NCBI GenBank assembly: GCA_947625455.1
Contig: CANQOJ010000072.1
Location: 1 to 10,265, forward strand
DNA: 10,265 bases
Reading direction: 5' to 3'
Source: an uncultured Clostridia bacterium
Lineage (GTDB): Bacteria > Bacillota > Clostridia > Oscillospirales > Ruminococcaceae
This document shows positions 1 to 6,633 of this stretch, in pieces. The notes beneath the pieces were generated by a model. It searched no databases and was not told the DNA's origin. It saw only the letters and a program-made list of their open reading frames with translations. Each line of letters starts with the position of its first letter. The first letter of the stretch is position 1. The position numbers and the translations under genes were made by a program.

Positions 1-909
1 CTCCGCGCGAGGCGGAGCGACGACAATCTTGAAGACGCTGAATGCTGGCTTGATACTATTTCAATCCACGCTCCGCGCGAGGCGGAGCGACCCGAATACC
101 TGTGCAGGATTGACGACGCGAAAGTATTTCAATCCACGCTCCGCGCGAGGCGGAGCGACCAACAAAGTAGGTTTCCTATACCGTAGGCAGTCTATTTCAA
201 TCCACGCTCCGCGCGAGGCGGAGCGACCCTTTTCGGGGTTGTCCTTATGTGTTAGGTAGCATTTCAATCCACGCTCCGCGCGAGGCGGAGCGACTATGTC
301 AGTTGCAAGACTTTTTATGCCCGAAATGTATTTCAATCCACGCTCCGCGCGAGGCGGAGCGACGCTATGTCGTGGCGATGTCGCTTCTCGTAGTGTATTT
401 CAATCCACGCTCCGCGCGAGGCGGAGCGACATAGTGATAGCGAAGATTTTGGTATCAATAAAAGGCATTTCAATCCACGCTCCGCGCGAGGCGGAGCGAC
501 CTGTCTGACCATGTCGATACGCGTCGAGAAAGTTATTTCAATCCACGCTCCGCGCGAGGCGGAGCGACTGGAGCTTTTTAAACCTGTAACCCGTAAAAAA
601 TCATTTCAATCCACGCTCCGCGCGAGGCGGAGCGACGTCATTCTCGTCCGCGCCAAAAATCACGGAATAATTTCAATCCACGCTCCGCGCGAGGCGGAGC
701 GACGCAATACCGATGAGAAGCGCAAGACCATTGATTTATTTCAATCCACGCTCCGCGCGAGGCGGAGCGACAATATTATGTGCGTGAGATGTTGGTATAA
801 CAACGGAATTTCAATCCACGCTCCGCGCGAGGCGGAGCGACGCCTGTTTCTGTATTTCCAGGTTAGTTTTGTCGGATTTCAATCCACGCTCCGCGCGAGG
901 CGGAGCGAC
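1..909 (-). CRISPR. Type I-C CRISPR array, leader-proximal part (14 repeats, 13 spacers)
   Basis: A 34-bp repeat recurs without a single mismatch: 1-21 (last 21 bp only, cut by the window edge), 58-91, 126-159, 194-227, 261-294, 330-363, 397-430, 467-500, 535-568, 603-636, 670-703, 738-771, 808-841 and 876-909. The 13 spacers are unique and 33-36 bp long (36, 34, 34, 33, 35, 33, 36, 34, 34, 33, 34, 36, 34 from left to right). Read on the minus strand, the repeat begins GT, forms a perfect 8-bp stem CGCTCCGC/GCGGAGCG around a CTCGC loop, and ends in the 11-nt TGGATTGAAAT. This is the usual type I-C repeat architecture, and the 3' part matches the 11-nt 5' crRNA handle made by Cas5d. Transcription is therefore toward the left edge, away from cas2, and the newest spacers lie at the 909 end. 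No degenerate terminal repeat is visible, so the array continues beyond base 1. Confidence 0.98.
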
Positions 910-1067
910 TGCAAATTTCACTTAAAATTACGGTTAAAATCCGAAAGTTTTGTGAAATATGCACAAAATCATTAGCGTTAAATAAAAAATCTACGCTAAA
1001 ATAATCAAAAAATTAAACAAATTTGGGTGCGAATGTCGGGCAATTTTATGTGTGATTGCGTTTCGCA
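910..1067 (-). promoter_or_regulatory. CRISPR leader
   Basis: This AT-rich stretch lies between the cas2 stop and the first repeat, where the leader should be given the repeat orientation. It should hold the array promoter and the sequences that direct Cas1-Cas2 integration. It contains an imperfect 12-bp inverted repeat (910-921 and 952-963, 11 of 12 matches) directly touching the first repeat, a direct repeat TTAAAAT (922-928 and 934-940), a perfect 7-bp inverted repeat TTAGCGT/ACGCTAA (972-978 and 993-999), and a 7-bp inverted repeat at 1027-1033 and 1062-1068. I see no convincing -35/-10 pair, so the promoter is not placed. Confidence 0.8.
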
Positions 1068-1070
1068 CTA
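1027..1070 (-). terminator. Possible hairpin at the end of cas2
   Basis: On the minus strand GTGCGAA (1068-1062) can pair with TTCGCAC (1033-1027), and inside it GCAAT (1059-1055) can pair with ATTGC (1044-1040). The outer stem begins at the last base of the cas2 TAG stop. It may end or weaken the cas operon transcript before the leader. The following T-rich stretch starts several bases later and is interrupted, so this is not a textbook intrinsic terminator. Confidence 0.35.
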
Positions 1071-1358
1071 GAGCAAAAGCGGTTTGTCCATTTCCGGTGC
1101 GGATTTTGCGCCATAATGTTCAATTTTTGCTTTTTTAGGATCACCCAGATAATAGAACCTCAGCGAATCAACTCCGACATCTATTTCGTTCAGCAACTCT
1201 TGCTTGAGAACACGCCACTGTGCCGCGTCAACTATACATTCAAACACGGAATTTTGCACTCGGACGCCGTAATTTACACAGCATTTCGCTACATGACGCA
1301 GGCGTTTTCTGCCCTGACTGTCCTCTGTATTCACATCATATGTTATTAAAATCAGCAT
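1068..1358 (-). CDS. cas2: CRISPR-associated endonuclease Cas2
   Basis: Cas2 is the small ferredoxin-fold partner of Cas1; a Cas2 dimer bridges two Cas1 dimers in the spacer integrase. The 96-residue protein starts MLILITYDVNTED, the typical Cas2 first beta strand with the conserved Asp at residue 8, and 96 residues is the normal family length. The ATG at 1358 was chosen over an upstream in-frame start at 1433 because the extra 25 residues would lie inside cas1 and precede the conserved N-terminus. The start is 1 nt after the cas1 stop. Only a weak GTGGA lies upstream (1366-1370), so translation is probably coupled to cas1. It is the last gene of the operon and ends 158 bp before the first CRISPR repeat. 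Confidence 0.96.
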   Translation of the reverse strand: MLILITYDVNTEDSQGRKRLRHVAKCCVNYGVRVQNSVFECIVDAAQWRVLKQELLNEIDVGVDSLRFYYLGDPKKAKIEHYGAKSAPEMDKPLLL

Positions 1359-1359
1359 C

Positions 1360-2391
1360 TTATTTCCACAAAAACGGCGGATATTCATCAAGATCTCCGC
1401 GTATATACCGTGCAAGCAAAAGCGCCTGCACATATGGCACTAACCCCCATTTAATCTTTTCTTTCAAAAACGGGTGGGTAATCTCATCATCTTTACGCAA
1501 TTGCCAATTCTTCAGAAACTCCCGCCGTCCGTCGTCTGTCAGAAGCACAGCGCCGTCCTCCTGTTCAATAAACGCTTCTTTTGAGATAAGCTTTTTGTTG
1601 ACACAAGTCAGTACAAATCTGTCACACAACGGCGCTCGAAATTCCTCAATCAAATCAAGCGCCAATGAACGCCGTCCCGGACGGTCGGTATGGAAAAATC
1701 CGACATAAGAATCAAGTCCAACCGATTCCAATGCTGAACAGCACATACTTGTACACAGTGAATACGCAAACGAAAGCATGGCGTTCACCCTGTCAAGCGG
1801 CGGTCGGCGGCTTCTTCCTTTAAAAGAAAAATCATCTTTTTGCTGAAGTATCATATCATTGAAAACCGAGAAATATACAGATGCCGCCTCGCCCTCTATA
1901 CCGCGGAGGGAATCAGCGTCAGAAGCTGTTTGCGCATATTCGCAGGATGATTTCAGATATGATGATTTCTGAGAAAAAATGCCCGTGTCTATTCGCGCGG
2001 CATGGTCACGCATTGTTCTTTCAAGCGTCCAGCGGCTGTTGTATATTTTTGCGGTGATCATATTTTTCGCAATAGAAAGACTTCTTTTAGGATCATCGGA
2101 AATACGGTACTGTTCACGGCGCAGGAGAACATTCCCGCAGGTTTCGCCCTCCGCTCTTGCCATAAATTTTCCAGAACGCGTAAAGAAAACCAGCTCACGA
2201 TTTTCCGAAACGCATTTTCCCATAAGCGCAGGTGAAACTCCCGCCGCGCCGAACATCATTATGCGTTCAAGATTATGCAACGGAAAACGCGCTATTTCCT
2301 CGCGTTCTTCCCACACAACGACATTTTCTCCGTCAAGCGATAAATATCTGTCTGGAGAAGTTATATAAAGCGTATTAAGCAGATTTTTCAT
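1360..2391 (-). CDS. cas1: CRISPR-associated endonuclease/integrase Cas1 (type I-C)
   Basis: Cas1 is the metal-dependent integrase that joins protospacers to the leader-repeat junction. At 343 residues it has the usual type I-C length. The N-terminal beta domain (about 1-90) is followed by the alpha-helical catalytic domain. Metal-binding candidates are visible: Glu166 in GIEGEAA, His234 in GFFHTDRPGR, and Asp246/Glu249 in SLALDLIEEFR. The stretch HTDRPGRRSLALDLIEEF is typical of the I-C branch, and the C-terminus ends YPPFLWK. The ATG overlaps the cas4 stop by 4 nt (ATGA), and GGAGG lies 7 nt upstream (2399-2403). It should act with Cas2 and Cas4. Confidence 0.98.
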   Translation of the reverse strand: MKNLLNTLYITSPDRYLSLDGENVVVWEEREEIARFPLHNLERIMMFGAAGVSPALMGKCVSENRELVFFTRSGKFMARAEGETCGNVLLRREQYRISDDPKRSLSIAKNMITAKIYNSRWTLERTMRDHAARIDTGIFSQKSSYLKSSCEYAQTASDADSLRGIEGEAASVYFSVFNDMILQQKDDFSFKGRSRRPPLDRVNAMLSFAYSLCTSMCCSALESVGLDSYVGFFHTDRPGRRSLALDLIEEFRAPLCDRFVLTCVNKKLISKEAFIEQEDGAVLLTDDGRREFLKNWQLRKDDEITHPFLKEKIKWGLVPYVQALLLARYIRGDLDEYPPFLWK

Positions 2392-3050
2392 GTGCCGTCC
2401 TCCAATGCGCTTTTAAGATATTCCGAGGCTGACTGTACTTTTTCAAGCGACGGAAGACAAATGTTTTTTAGTGAACAGGCGTTGCATGATTTTGTGCGTT
2501 TTACTTTCGGAGTATACCCGCGTTCATATAACACGTGCATTTCCATAAGCATTTTTGTTGTTGTATTTCTAAGATTATCGTCAACAATAATTCGCTCGCG
2601 GCGGTGAGGTTCACCGTAAAATATAAACCCCTCATTTATCTCACAACACAGCATTTCTTCAAGACATAAAACCTGCGCGCACAACTGAACACGGTCGCAG
2701 TCGTCAAGCTTTGACTTACCGCGTTTATATTCAACAGGCGCGGCGCGGAATTTACCTTTAAGTTTCGGAATGTAAACCCCGTTTGTTTCATCACGGGTAA
2801 ATTCCACAACGTCACATTCTCCGCTTATTCCATATTCCCGCGACATAATTTTCATTCCGCGTACGGTGATAACATCGCCGCGCTTTTCGCGAAATTCGGC
2901 ATTATGAGCATTTTCATGCATAATTCTGCCGTCGGCTGTCCGAAAATTTTCTTCCCATTGTTCTTCAATATGTATCAAAGCCCATTGTCGGCGGCAGAAC
3001 GCAAAATGCTGTATACCCGAAAGCTGTAAAAAATCGTCCTCGTTATACAT
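2388..3050 (-). CDS. cas4: CRISPR-associated exonuclease Cas4
   Basis: Cas4 is a RecB-family, Fe-S cluster nuclease that trims prespacers and makes type I-C acquisition PAM-aware. The 220-residue protein shows the four cluster cysteines: Cys19 (AFCRRQW) near the N-terminus and Cys189, Cys192 and Cys198 in a CNACSLKNIC segment. RecB nuclease residues are His45, Asp80 (GECD), Glu107 and Lys109 (VEYKRG) and Gln122 (QLCAQ). Its ATG overlaps the cas7 stop by one base (TGATG), and there is no recognisable ribosome binding site, so translation is probably by termination-reinitiation from cas7. It overlaps cas1 by 4 nt, fitting a shared role in spacer acquisition. Confidence 0.97.
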   Translation of the reverse strand: MYNEDDFLQLSGIQHFAFCRRQWALIHIEEQWEENFRTADGRIMHENAHNAEFREKRGDVITVRGMKIMSREYGISGECDVVEFTRDETNGVYIPKLKGKFRAAPVEYKRGKSKLDDCDRVQLCAQVLCLEEMLCCEINEGFIFYGEPHRRERIIVDDNLRNTTTKMLMEMHVLYERGYTPKVKRTKSCNACSLKNICLPSLEKVQSASEYLKSALEDGT

Positions 3051-3988
3051 CAGACAAGATCAATAATTTCCGGCTTCACGCCCGTGTCCTCAACAGTTAT
3101 GTCATAATCATCAAAACGAACGGGCTGTTTTACTCCGTCTTTAAGCTTTATCTTCACAGAGCGGTGGATTTTAGCCGAACTTACTTTGGGCGTGCGGCAG
3201 TCGTGTTCCCACCAGTAAACTCTGCAAACCTCCATGCTTCCCTCAGGACGCGCGGAAGATGCGTCATTCTCAAAAAGCGTTGTGAGCGCTTCTTTAATCT
3301 TTTTCGCGTCATCTGCTGAAAATCCCGTTTTATCGGCAAGCTGGCAGTTGATACTGCCGTTTATTACATACAGCCCGAAAGCGACGCGGTGTTTTTCACC
3401 CATTGTATCTCTACCTTTTTTGTCTTCGCTTTCATTGTTGGTGCTTTTTGTGATTTTGGTTGTTATTATGTCAACGATATTTACACTAAAAGCAGGTTGA
3501 AATGTGACAGGTCCGCGGACACCTATAGACACGGAATTGTCTTTATCGCTGTCGCTTTCATCATTTTTTGCTTTTGATTTTAATGCAAAAACCTGACCAA
3601 AGCTGCGGACATCAATCCATTTTTCGCAAGCCATTCTCCTGAAATTATCTTCCAATTCCACTTTGGATTTATTGCCTTTTTCCTCCTTACTCTTTTTCTT
3701 GCTTTTAGCATTCATTGAATTATAGATCTCTTTAAGTAACGGTACACTGTCAACGCGTGCATGAATACTGTCAAATTTATCATCAGGCTTTCGATAATCA
3801 TCAGACACAATTAAAATTTCTTCACCCATATCCTGAAGTCTGTTGCGTATCTTACGTTTGATGCAGACATCAGATATTTCACCATAACCACTATTCTCGC
3901 GCGGACGGTTTCCGTTAAGCGGATCGCCGTTGGGGTTGGCGTTAGTTGCAGTTATAAGCACCGTGAAATCAATTTTATGTTCAAGCAT
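3050..3988 (-). CDS. cas7: Cascade backbone subunit Cas7 (Csd2, type I-C)
   Basis: Cas7 forms the helical backbone that coats the crRNA in the Cascade/I-C complex; several copies are present per complex. The 312-residue protein has the Csd2 hallmarks: NANPNGDPLNGNRPR (16-30), DVRSFGQVFA (126-135), SIGVRGPVTFQ (154-164) and HRVAFGLYVINGSIN (200-214). Two charged, low-complexity stretches interrupt conserved segments: Lys/Glu-rich at about 93-112 and Asp/Ser/Lys-rich at about 137-152. A third lies at about 181-196. They look like disordered loops. A strong AGGAGGA (3996-4002) lies 7 nt before the ATG and inside the 3' end of cas8c, fitting the need for many copies. The gene begins 3 nt after the cas8c stop. 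Confidence 0.97.
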   Translation of the reverse strand: MLEHKIDFTVLITATNANPNGDPLNGNRPRENSGYGEISDVCIKRKIRNRLQDMGEEILIVSDDYRKPDDKFDSIHARVDSVPLLKEIYNSMNAKSKKKSKEEKGNKSKVELEDNFRRMACEKWIDVRSFGQVFALKSKAKNDESDSDKDNSVSIGVRGPVTFQPAFSVNIVDIITTKITKSTNNESEDKKGRDTMGEKHRVAFGLYVINGSINCQLADKTGFSADDAKKIKEALTTLFENDASSARPEGSMEVCRVYWWEHDCRTPKVSSAKIHRSVKIKLKDGVKQPVRFDDYDITVEDTGVKPEIIDLV

Positions 3989-3991
3989 TGT

Positions 3992-4378
3992 TTATTCCTC
4001 CTCAGTTTTCTTTGTTGACGGTTTATAAATTTCAGCCGAAAAGTGATGATATCCGAGCAGATAATTCGGACTTAAAGCGCTGTCGTTTTCATATTCAGAA
4101 ATCGACATTTTGTCCATAATTTCACCTAACTTTTTGTCGTAATAAATTCCTGTATGTTTTCCACTATCAACTTTTTTGTCAAGATATGGACGAAGATTTC
4201 CCTCAATGATTTTCCATGTTGTCCACGGTCTTTGAGCAAACGCGCTCCAGTATCTGCGCGCATTTGTCACTCTGTCGCTTTCGCTTTTTTCATAAGTGTT
4301 CCTTTCGGCAGCGTCAGCAATTGCAAGCAGGCAGCCGTAAAGATAGCTGCGGTCGGTTTCGTTGGGATCGTAAGCCAT
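3992..4378 (-). CDS. cas11c: Cas11c small subunit from an internal start within cas8c
   Basis: In type I-C systems the Cascade small subunit is known to be made from an internal translation start near the 3' end of cas8c. Here an in-frame ATG (4376-4378, codon 498 of cas8c) is preceded by AAAGGAG (complement of 4387-4393) with 8 nt spacing, as good as any ribosome binding site in the operon. The product would be 128 residues beginning MAYDPNETDRSYLYG, of the expected size for an alpha-helical Cas11. It shares the TAA stop with cas8c. Cas11 lines the belly of Cascade and stabilises the non-target strand. The start site is read directly from sequence; its use is inferred from the family. Confidence 0.85.
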   Translation of the reverse strand: MAYDPNETDRSYLYGCLLAIADAAERNTYEKSESDRVTNARRYWSAFAQRPWTTWKIIEGNLRPYLDKKVDSGKHTGIYYDKKLGEIMDKMSISEYENDSALSPNYLLGYHHFSAEIYKPSTKKTEEE

Positions 4379-5869
4379 AGTTATAACTCCTTTCTTTCGG
4401 TCAATGTTGTTTTTTCGTATCAAACCACAGGCGGTTTCCAAAACCTTGCGGTGATTTTTGGCTTTTTCGTCATAAGCAAGCGGATTTGAAGCCTTTTGGC
4501 ATATCGCTCTTACAATATCTACAGGCAACTTTCGCCCTTGCGTAATGCATGGGAGCAGGCGGAGGATGAGGTCTCCGCATTTCTTTTTTTCGTTGCTTGT
4601 AAAACTGATTTTCCCATTTATTTCAGCAGCAAACGCATGGCAAATTATTGTATATGCACTGCGGCTTATAACCTTGTAAGAATGGCTTTTTCCGTCATAT
4701 ATCCGAAATCCCGTATCGTTATGCCATTTTAAAATATTTTGCAGAAAATCTGAAGATGAAACTTCTTGATACACTGAAACAGACATTCTTCCATTACTTG
4801 ATGCTTCAAGTCCCAACATCATTACTTTTGAATTTGCCTTGAAATCATCTTTTATTCCGTATATCCTTTCTTCAAGATATTCGGCATAAGCTTTTCCTGT
4901 ATCTATCGGAATTTCTTCGTCGAGAAATTCCATAGAAAAATCATCTTCCTCTTCATTACGTAATTCGTTTTTTGTAATTTTCTCAATTTCACGCTGCTGT
5001 TGCAAAATGCTTGTCCATACAACTAATGTAATTGAACCCAGCTCAATTCTTTGACGTCCAATCAGCCATTTTAAAGCGTTATGCATTTTTTGCGTGAAAT
5101 CAATACTGACTGCGAACGCCTCAAATTTATCCGCAAATCTGCCTCTAAATGTAAAATTATATTTATCATTTGCGGAAATAATTTTACCATTTCCGGAAAT
5201 TTTGGGGTGATTGTATGTAATCGGTAAAATTTTTCCCGTAGCATAACATAATCCCTCGCTGCCCTCCTGACTGCTAATGTGCTTTAAATGACATTCACGA
5301 AGTTCTTCATCTCTCCAAGTTTGTGACTCGTGGGAAAAATCTCTGTAATTGACAATGAAACGCACAAAATATTTTTCTATCTTTGAAGATTTAAATTGTC
5401 CGCCGCAAACGCGCAGCAAATCCTGATGAAGCGTTTCTTTTGACAGATACTTATAGACAGCCTCTATTGAGGGATGTGAATAATCGCTTTCACACCATTT
5501 TTTTAAATTCTGGATATATTGTTTGAATGCCTTTTCGTAAAACGGCTTCTTACCATCTTCATTCGGAGAATAATCTCCTGCTAAATATTTGAACTGATCC
5601 ATAAATGGGTGAGGAGGAGGTTTTGTACCGGATCTCCCTGCGGATTCATCTGTTATCGGATAATATGTGACTGTGTCATCATTAAGTTCCTTGTTTTTAT
5701 TATTTGAAACCAAAAATTTTGCATTAACAAAATCACCGTCTTCATTGACTGTTACTTCAATATCAGCATTTATTTTTGAATGATAGATAGGAGTTATACC
5801 CTCTTCCCCGTCAAACTCCCTACCGCACTGCGTTTCATAGACGCTGTAAAGTTCATTCTCCCAACTCAT
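3992..5869 (-). CDS. cas8c: Cascade large subunit Cas8c (Csd1, type I-C)
   Basis: Cas8c is the type I-C signature protein. It recognises the PAM in target DNA and recruits Cas3. The 625-residue length is usual for Csd1. Recognisable segments are PITDESAGRSGTKPPPHPF with the following YLAGDY (71-100), the CYATGKILPITYNHPKI region (208-224), and the C-terminal YDPNETDRSYLYGCLLAIAD helical segment starting near residue 500. An acidic stretch (about 301-320) may be a flexible linker. The ATG overlaps the cas5 3' end by 17 nt and is preceded by GGAGGG (5877-5882). The C-terminal 128 codons carry their own ribosome binding site and start (see Cas11c). Confidence 0.97.
   Translation of the reverse strand: MSWENELYSVYETQCGREFDGEEGITPIYHSKINADIEVTVNEDGDFVNAKFLVSNNKNKELNDDTVTYYPITDESAGRSGTKPPPHPFMDQFKYLAGDYSPNEDGKKPFYEKAFKQYIQNLKKWCESDYSHPSIEAVYKYLSKETLHQDLLRVCGGQFKSSKIEKYFVRFIVNYRDFSHESQTWRDEELRECHLKHISSQEGSEGLCYATGKILPITYNHPKISGNGKIISANDKYNFTFRGRFADKFEAFAVSIDFTQKMHNALKWLIGRQRIELGSITLVVWTSILQQQREIEKITKNELRNEEEDDFSMEFLDEEIPIDTGKAYAEYLEERIYGIKDDFKANSKVMMLGLEASSNGRMSVSVYQEVSSSDFLQNILKWHNDTGFRIYDGKSHSYKVISRSAYTIICHAFAAEINGKISFTSNEKKKCGDLILRLLPCITQGRKLPVDIVRAICQKASNPLAYDEKAKNHRKVLETACGLIRKNNIDRKKGVITMAYDPNETDRSYLYGCLLAIADAAERNTYEKSESDRVTNARRYWSAFAQRPWTTWKIIEGNLRPYLDKKVDSGKHTGIYYDKKLGEIMDKMSISEYENDSALSPNYLLGYHHFSAEIYKPSTKKTEEE
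4376..4393 (-). promoter_or_regulatory. Internal ribosome binding site and start codon for Cas11c
   Basis: On the minus strand AAAGGAG, then 8 nt, then ATG. It sits in the coding sequence of cas8c at codons 493-498, where a coding constraint alone would not demand a Shine-Dalgarno sequence at optimal spacing from an in-frame ATG. Confidence 0.85.
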
Positions 5870-6620
5870 TCAATTTCCCTCCGAAAAATTCAGACAAATC
5901 ATTCTCCGACAATCCCGAAAAGTTTCCAAGTTCTTTTCCAAAAGGTTTTATGGCTTGAGGCTTTACGTGGCGCTTTATTGTGCATTCTTTCGGCGGGATA
6001 AACTCAATAACCCCGTCTTTCATCACGGGATTCCAGAAACGCACCGTCAGAAATCCCTTGTCCTCGGGAAGCTCCGCCTCGTCCGCATATGTTATGCCGT
6101 GATACATAAGGCTGTACGGGATTTCTCCCGTGTTGTCGTAAAAGCCCTTTCCCTCGCCGAATTTACACGGCTCAACATATCCCTGACATTCGCGCGTACC
6201 GAGGAAAATGTCGCGCCGACCGCCGCGCTCTATCATTCGCCGTGCTATTGACAGATGCTTTCCCGCATTACGGTCACATTCAAGTTCAGGGCGGTTTAAG
6301 TTCCACTCAAAATGTGCCTTTACCTGGTAGCACACATCATCAAGATAGGTGTAATAAGCGAGGTCATTTGAACCGTCGTTATACTTTATCGGTCTTACTC
6401 CTCTGCGGACTGTCCTTATCTGATTTACCACGCGAACCTTGTCTATTACCCAAACTATCGTAGGCTTCCAGTATACGCTCTGAAGTATTCCTTTGAGCGC
6501 TTCATATGTCGGTATCATGTATGTACATCGCTCACCGCCGACCTTTGTCAAAATATCGGTAAACAGTGCCGACGCACTCGTTACCTCCAATTCAACGCCC
6601 CATTCTCCGCTGTTTTCCAC
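5853..6620 (-). CDS. cas5: Cas5 (Cas5d/Cas5c), crRNA-processing endoribonuclease and Cascade subunit
   Basis: Type I-C lacks Cas6, and Cas5 takes over cutting of the repeat transcript before staying bound to the 5' handle in Cascade. The 255-residue protein has the Cas5d N-terminus GVELEVTSASALFTD and a candidate catalytic set Tyr50, Lys121 and His122 (NAGKHLSIARRM), matching the Tyr46/Lys116/His117 triad described for the Bacillus halodurans enzyme. GTRECQGYVEP (141-151) is also typical. Translation starts at GTG (6618-6620), with AAAGGAG (6628-6634) 7 nt upstream overlapping the cas3 stop; no ATG fits the family N-terminus better. The gene lies 13 nt after cas3 and overlaps cas8c by 17 nt. 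Confidence 0.97.
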   Translation of the reverse strand: MENSGEWGVELEVTSASALFTDILTKVGGERCTYMIPTYEALKGILQSVYWKPTIVWVIDKVRVVNQIRTVRRGVRPIKYNDGSNDLAYYTYLDDVCYQVKAHFEWNLNRPELECDRNAGKHLSIARRMIERGGRRDIFLGTRECQGYVEPCKFGEGKGFYDNTGEIPYSLMYHGITYADEAELPEDKGFLTVRFWNPVMKDGVIEFIPPKECTIKRHVKPQAIKPFGKELGNFSGLSENDLSEFFGGKLNELGE

Positions 6621-6633
6621 AATATCACTCCTT

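Noticed and set aside
29..975. Open reading frames of 60-154 codons across the CRISPR array on both strands
   Set aside because: They consist of translated repeats (recurring ISIHAPREAER, FQSTLRARRSD and FNPRSARGG) separated by spacers, have no ribosome binding sites and are a known source of false hypothetical proteins.
960..1020. Array promoter within the leader
   Set aside because: Several TTGAT- and TATTT-like hexamers exist on the minus strand, as expected in AT-rich DNA, but none forms a convincing pair.
1359..1433. Upstream in-frame start adding 25 residues to Cas2
   Set aside because: The extension overlaps cas1 and precedes the conserved Cas2 N-terminal strand; the ATG at 1358 fits the family length.
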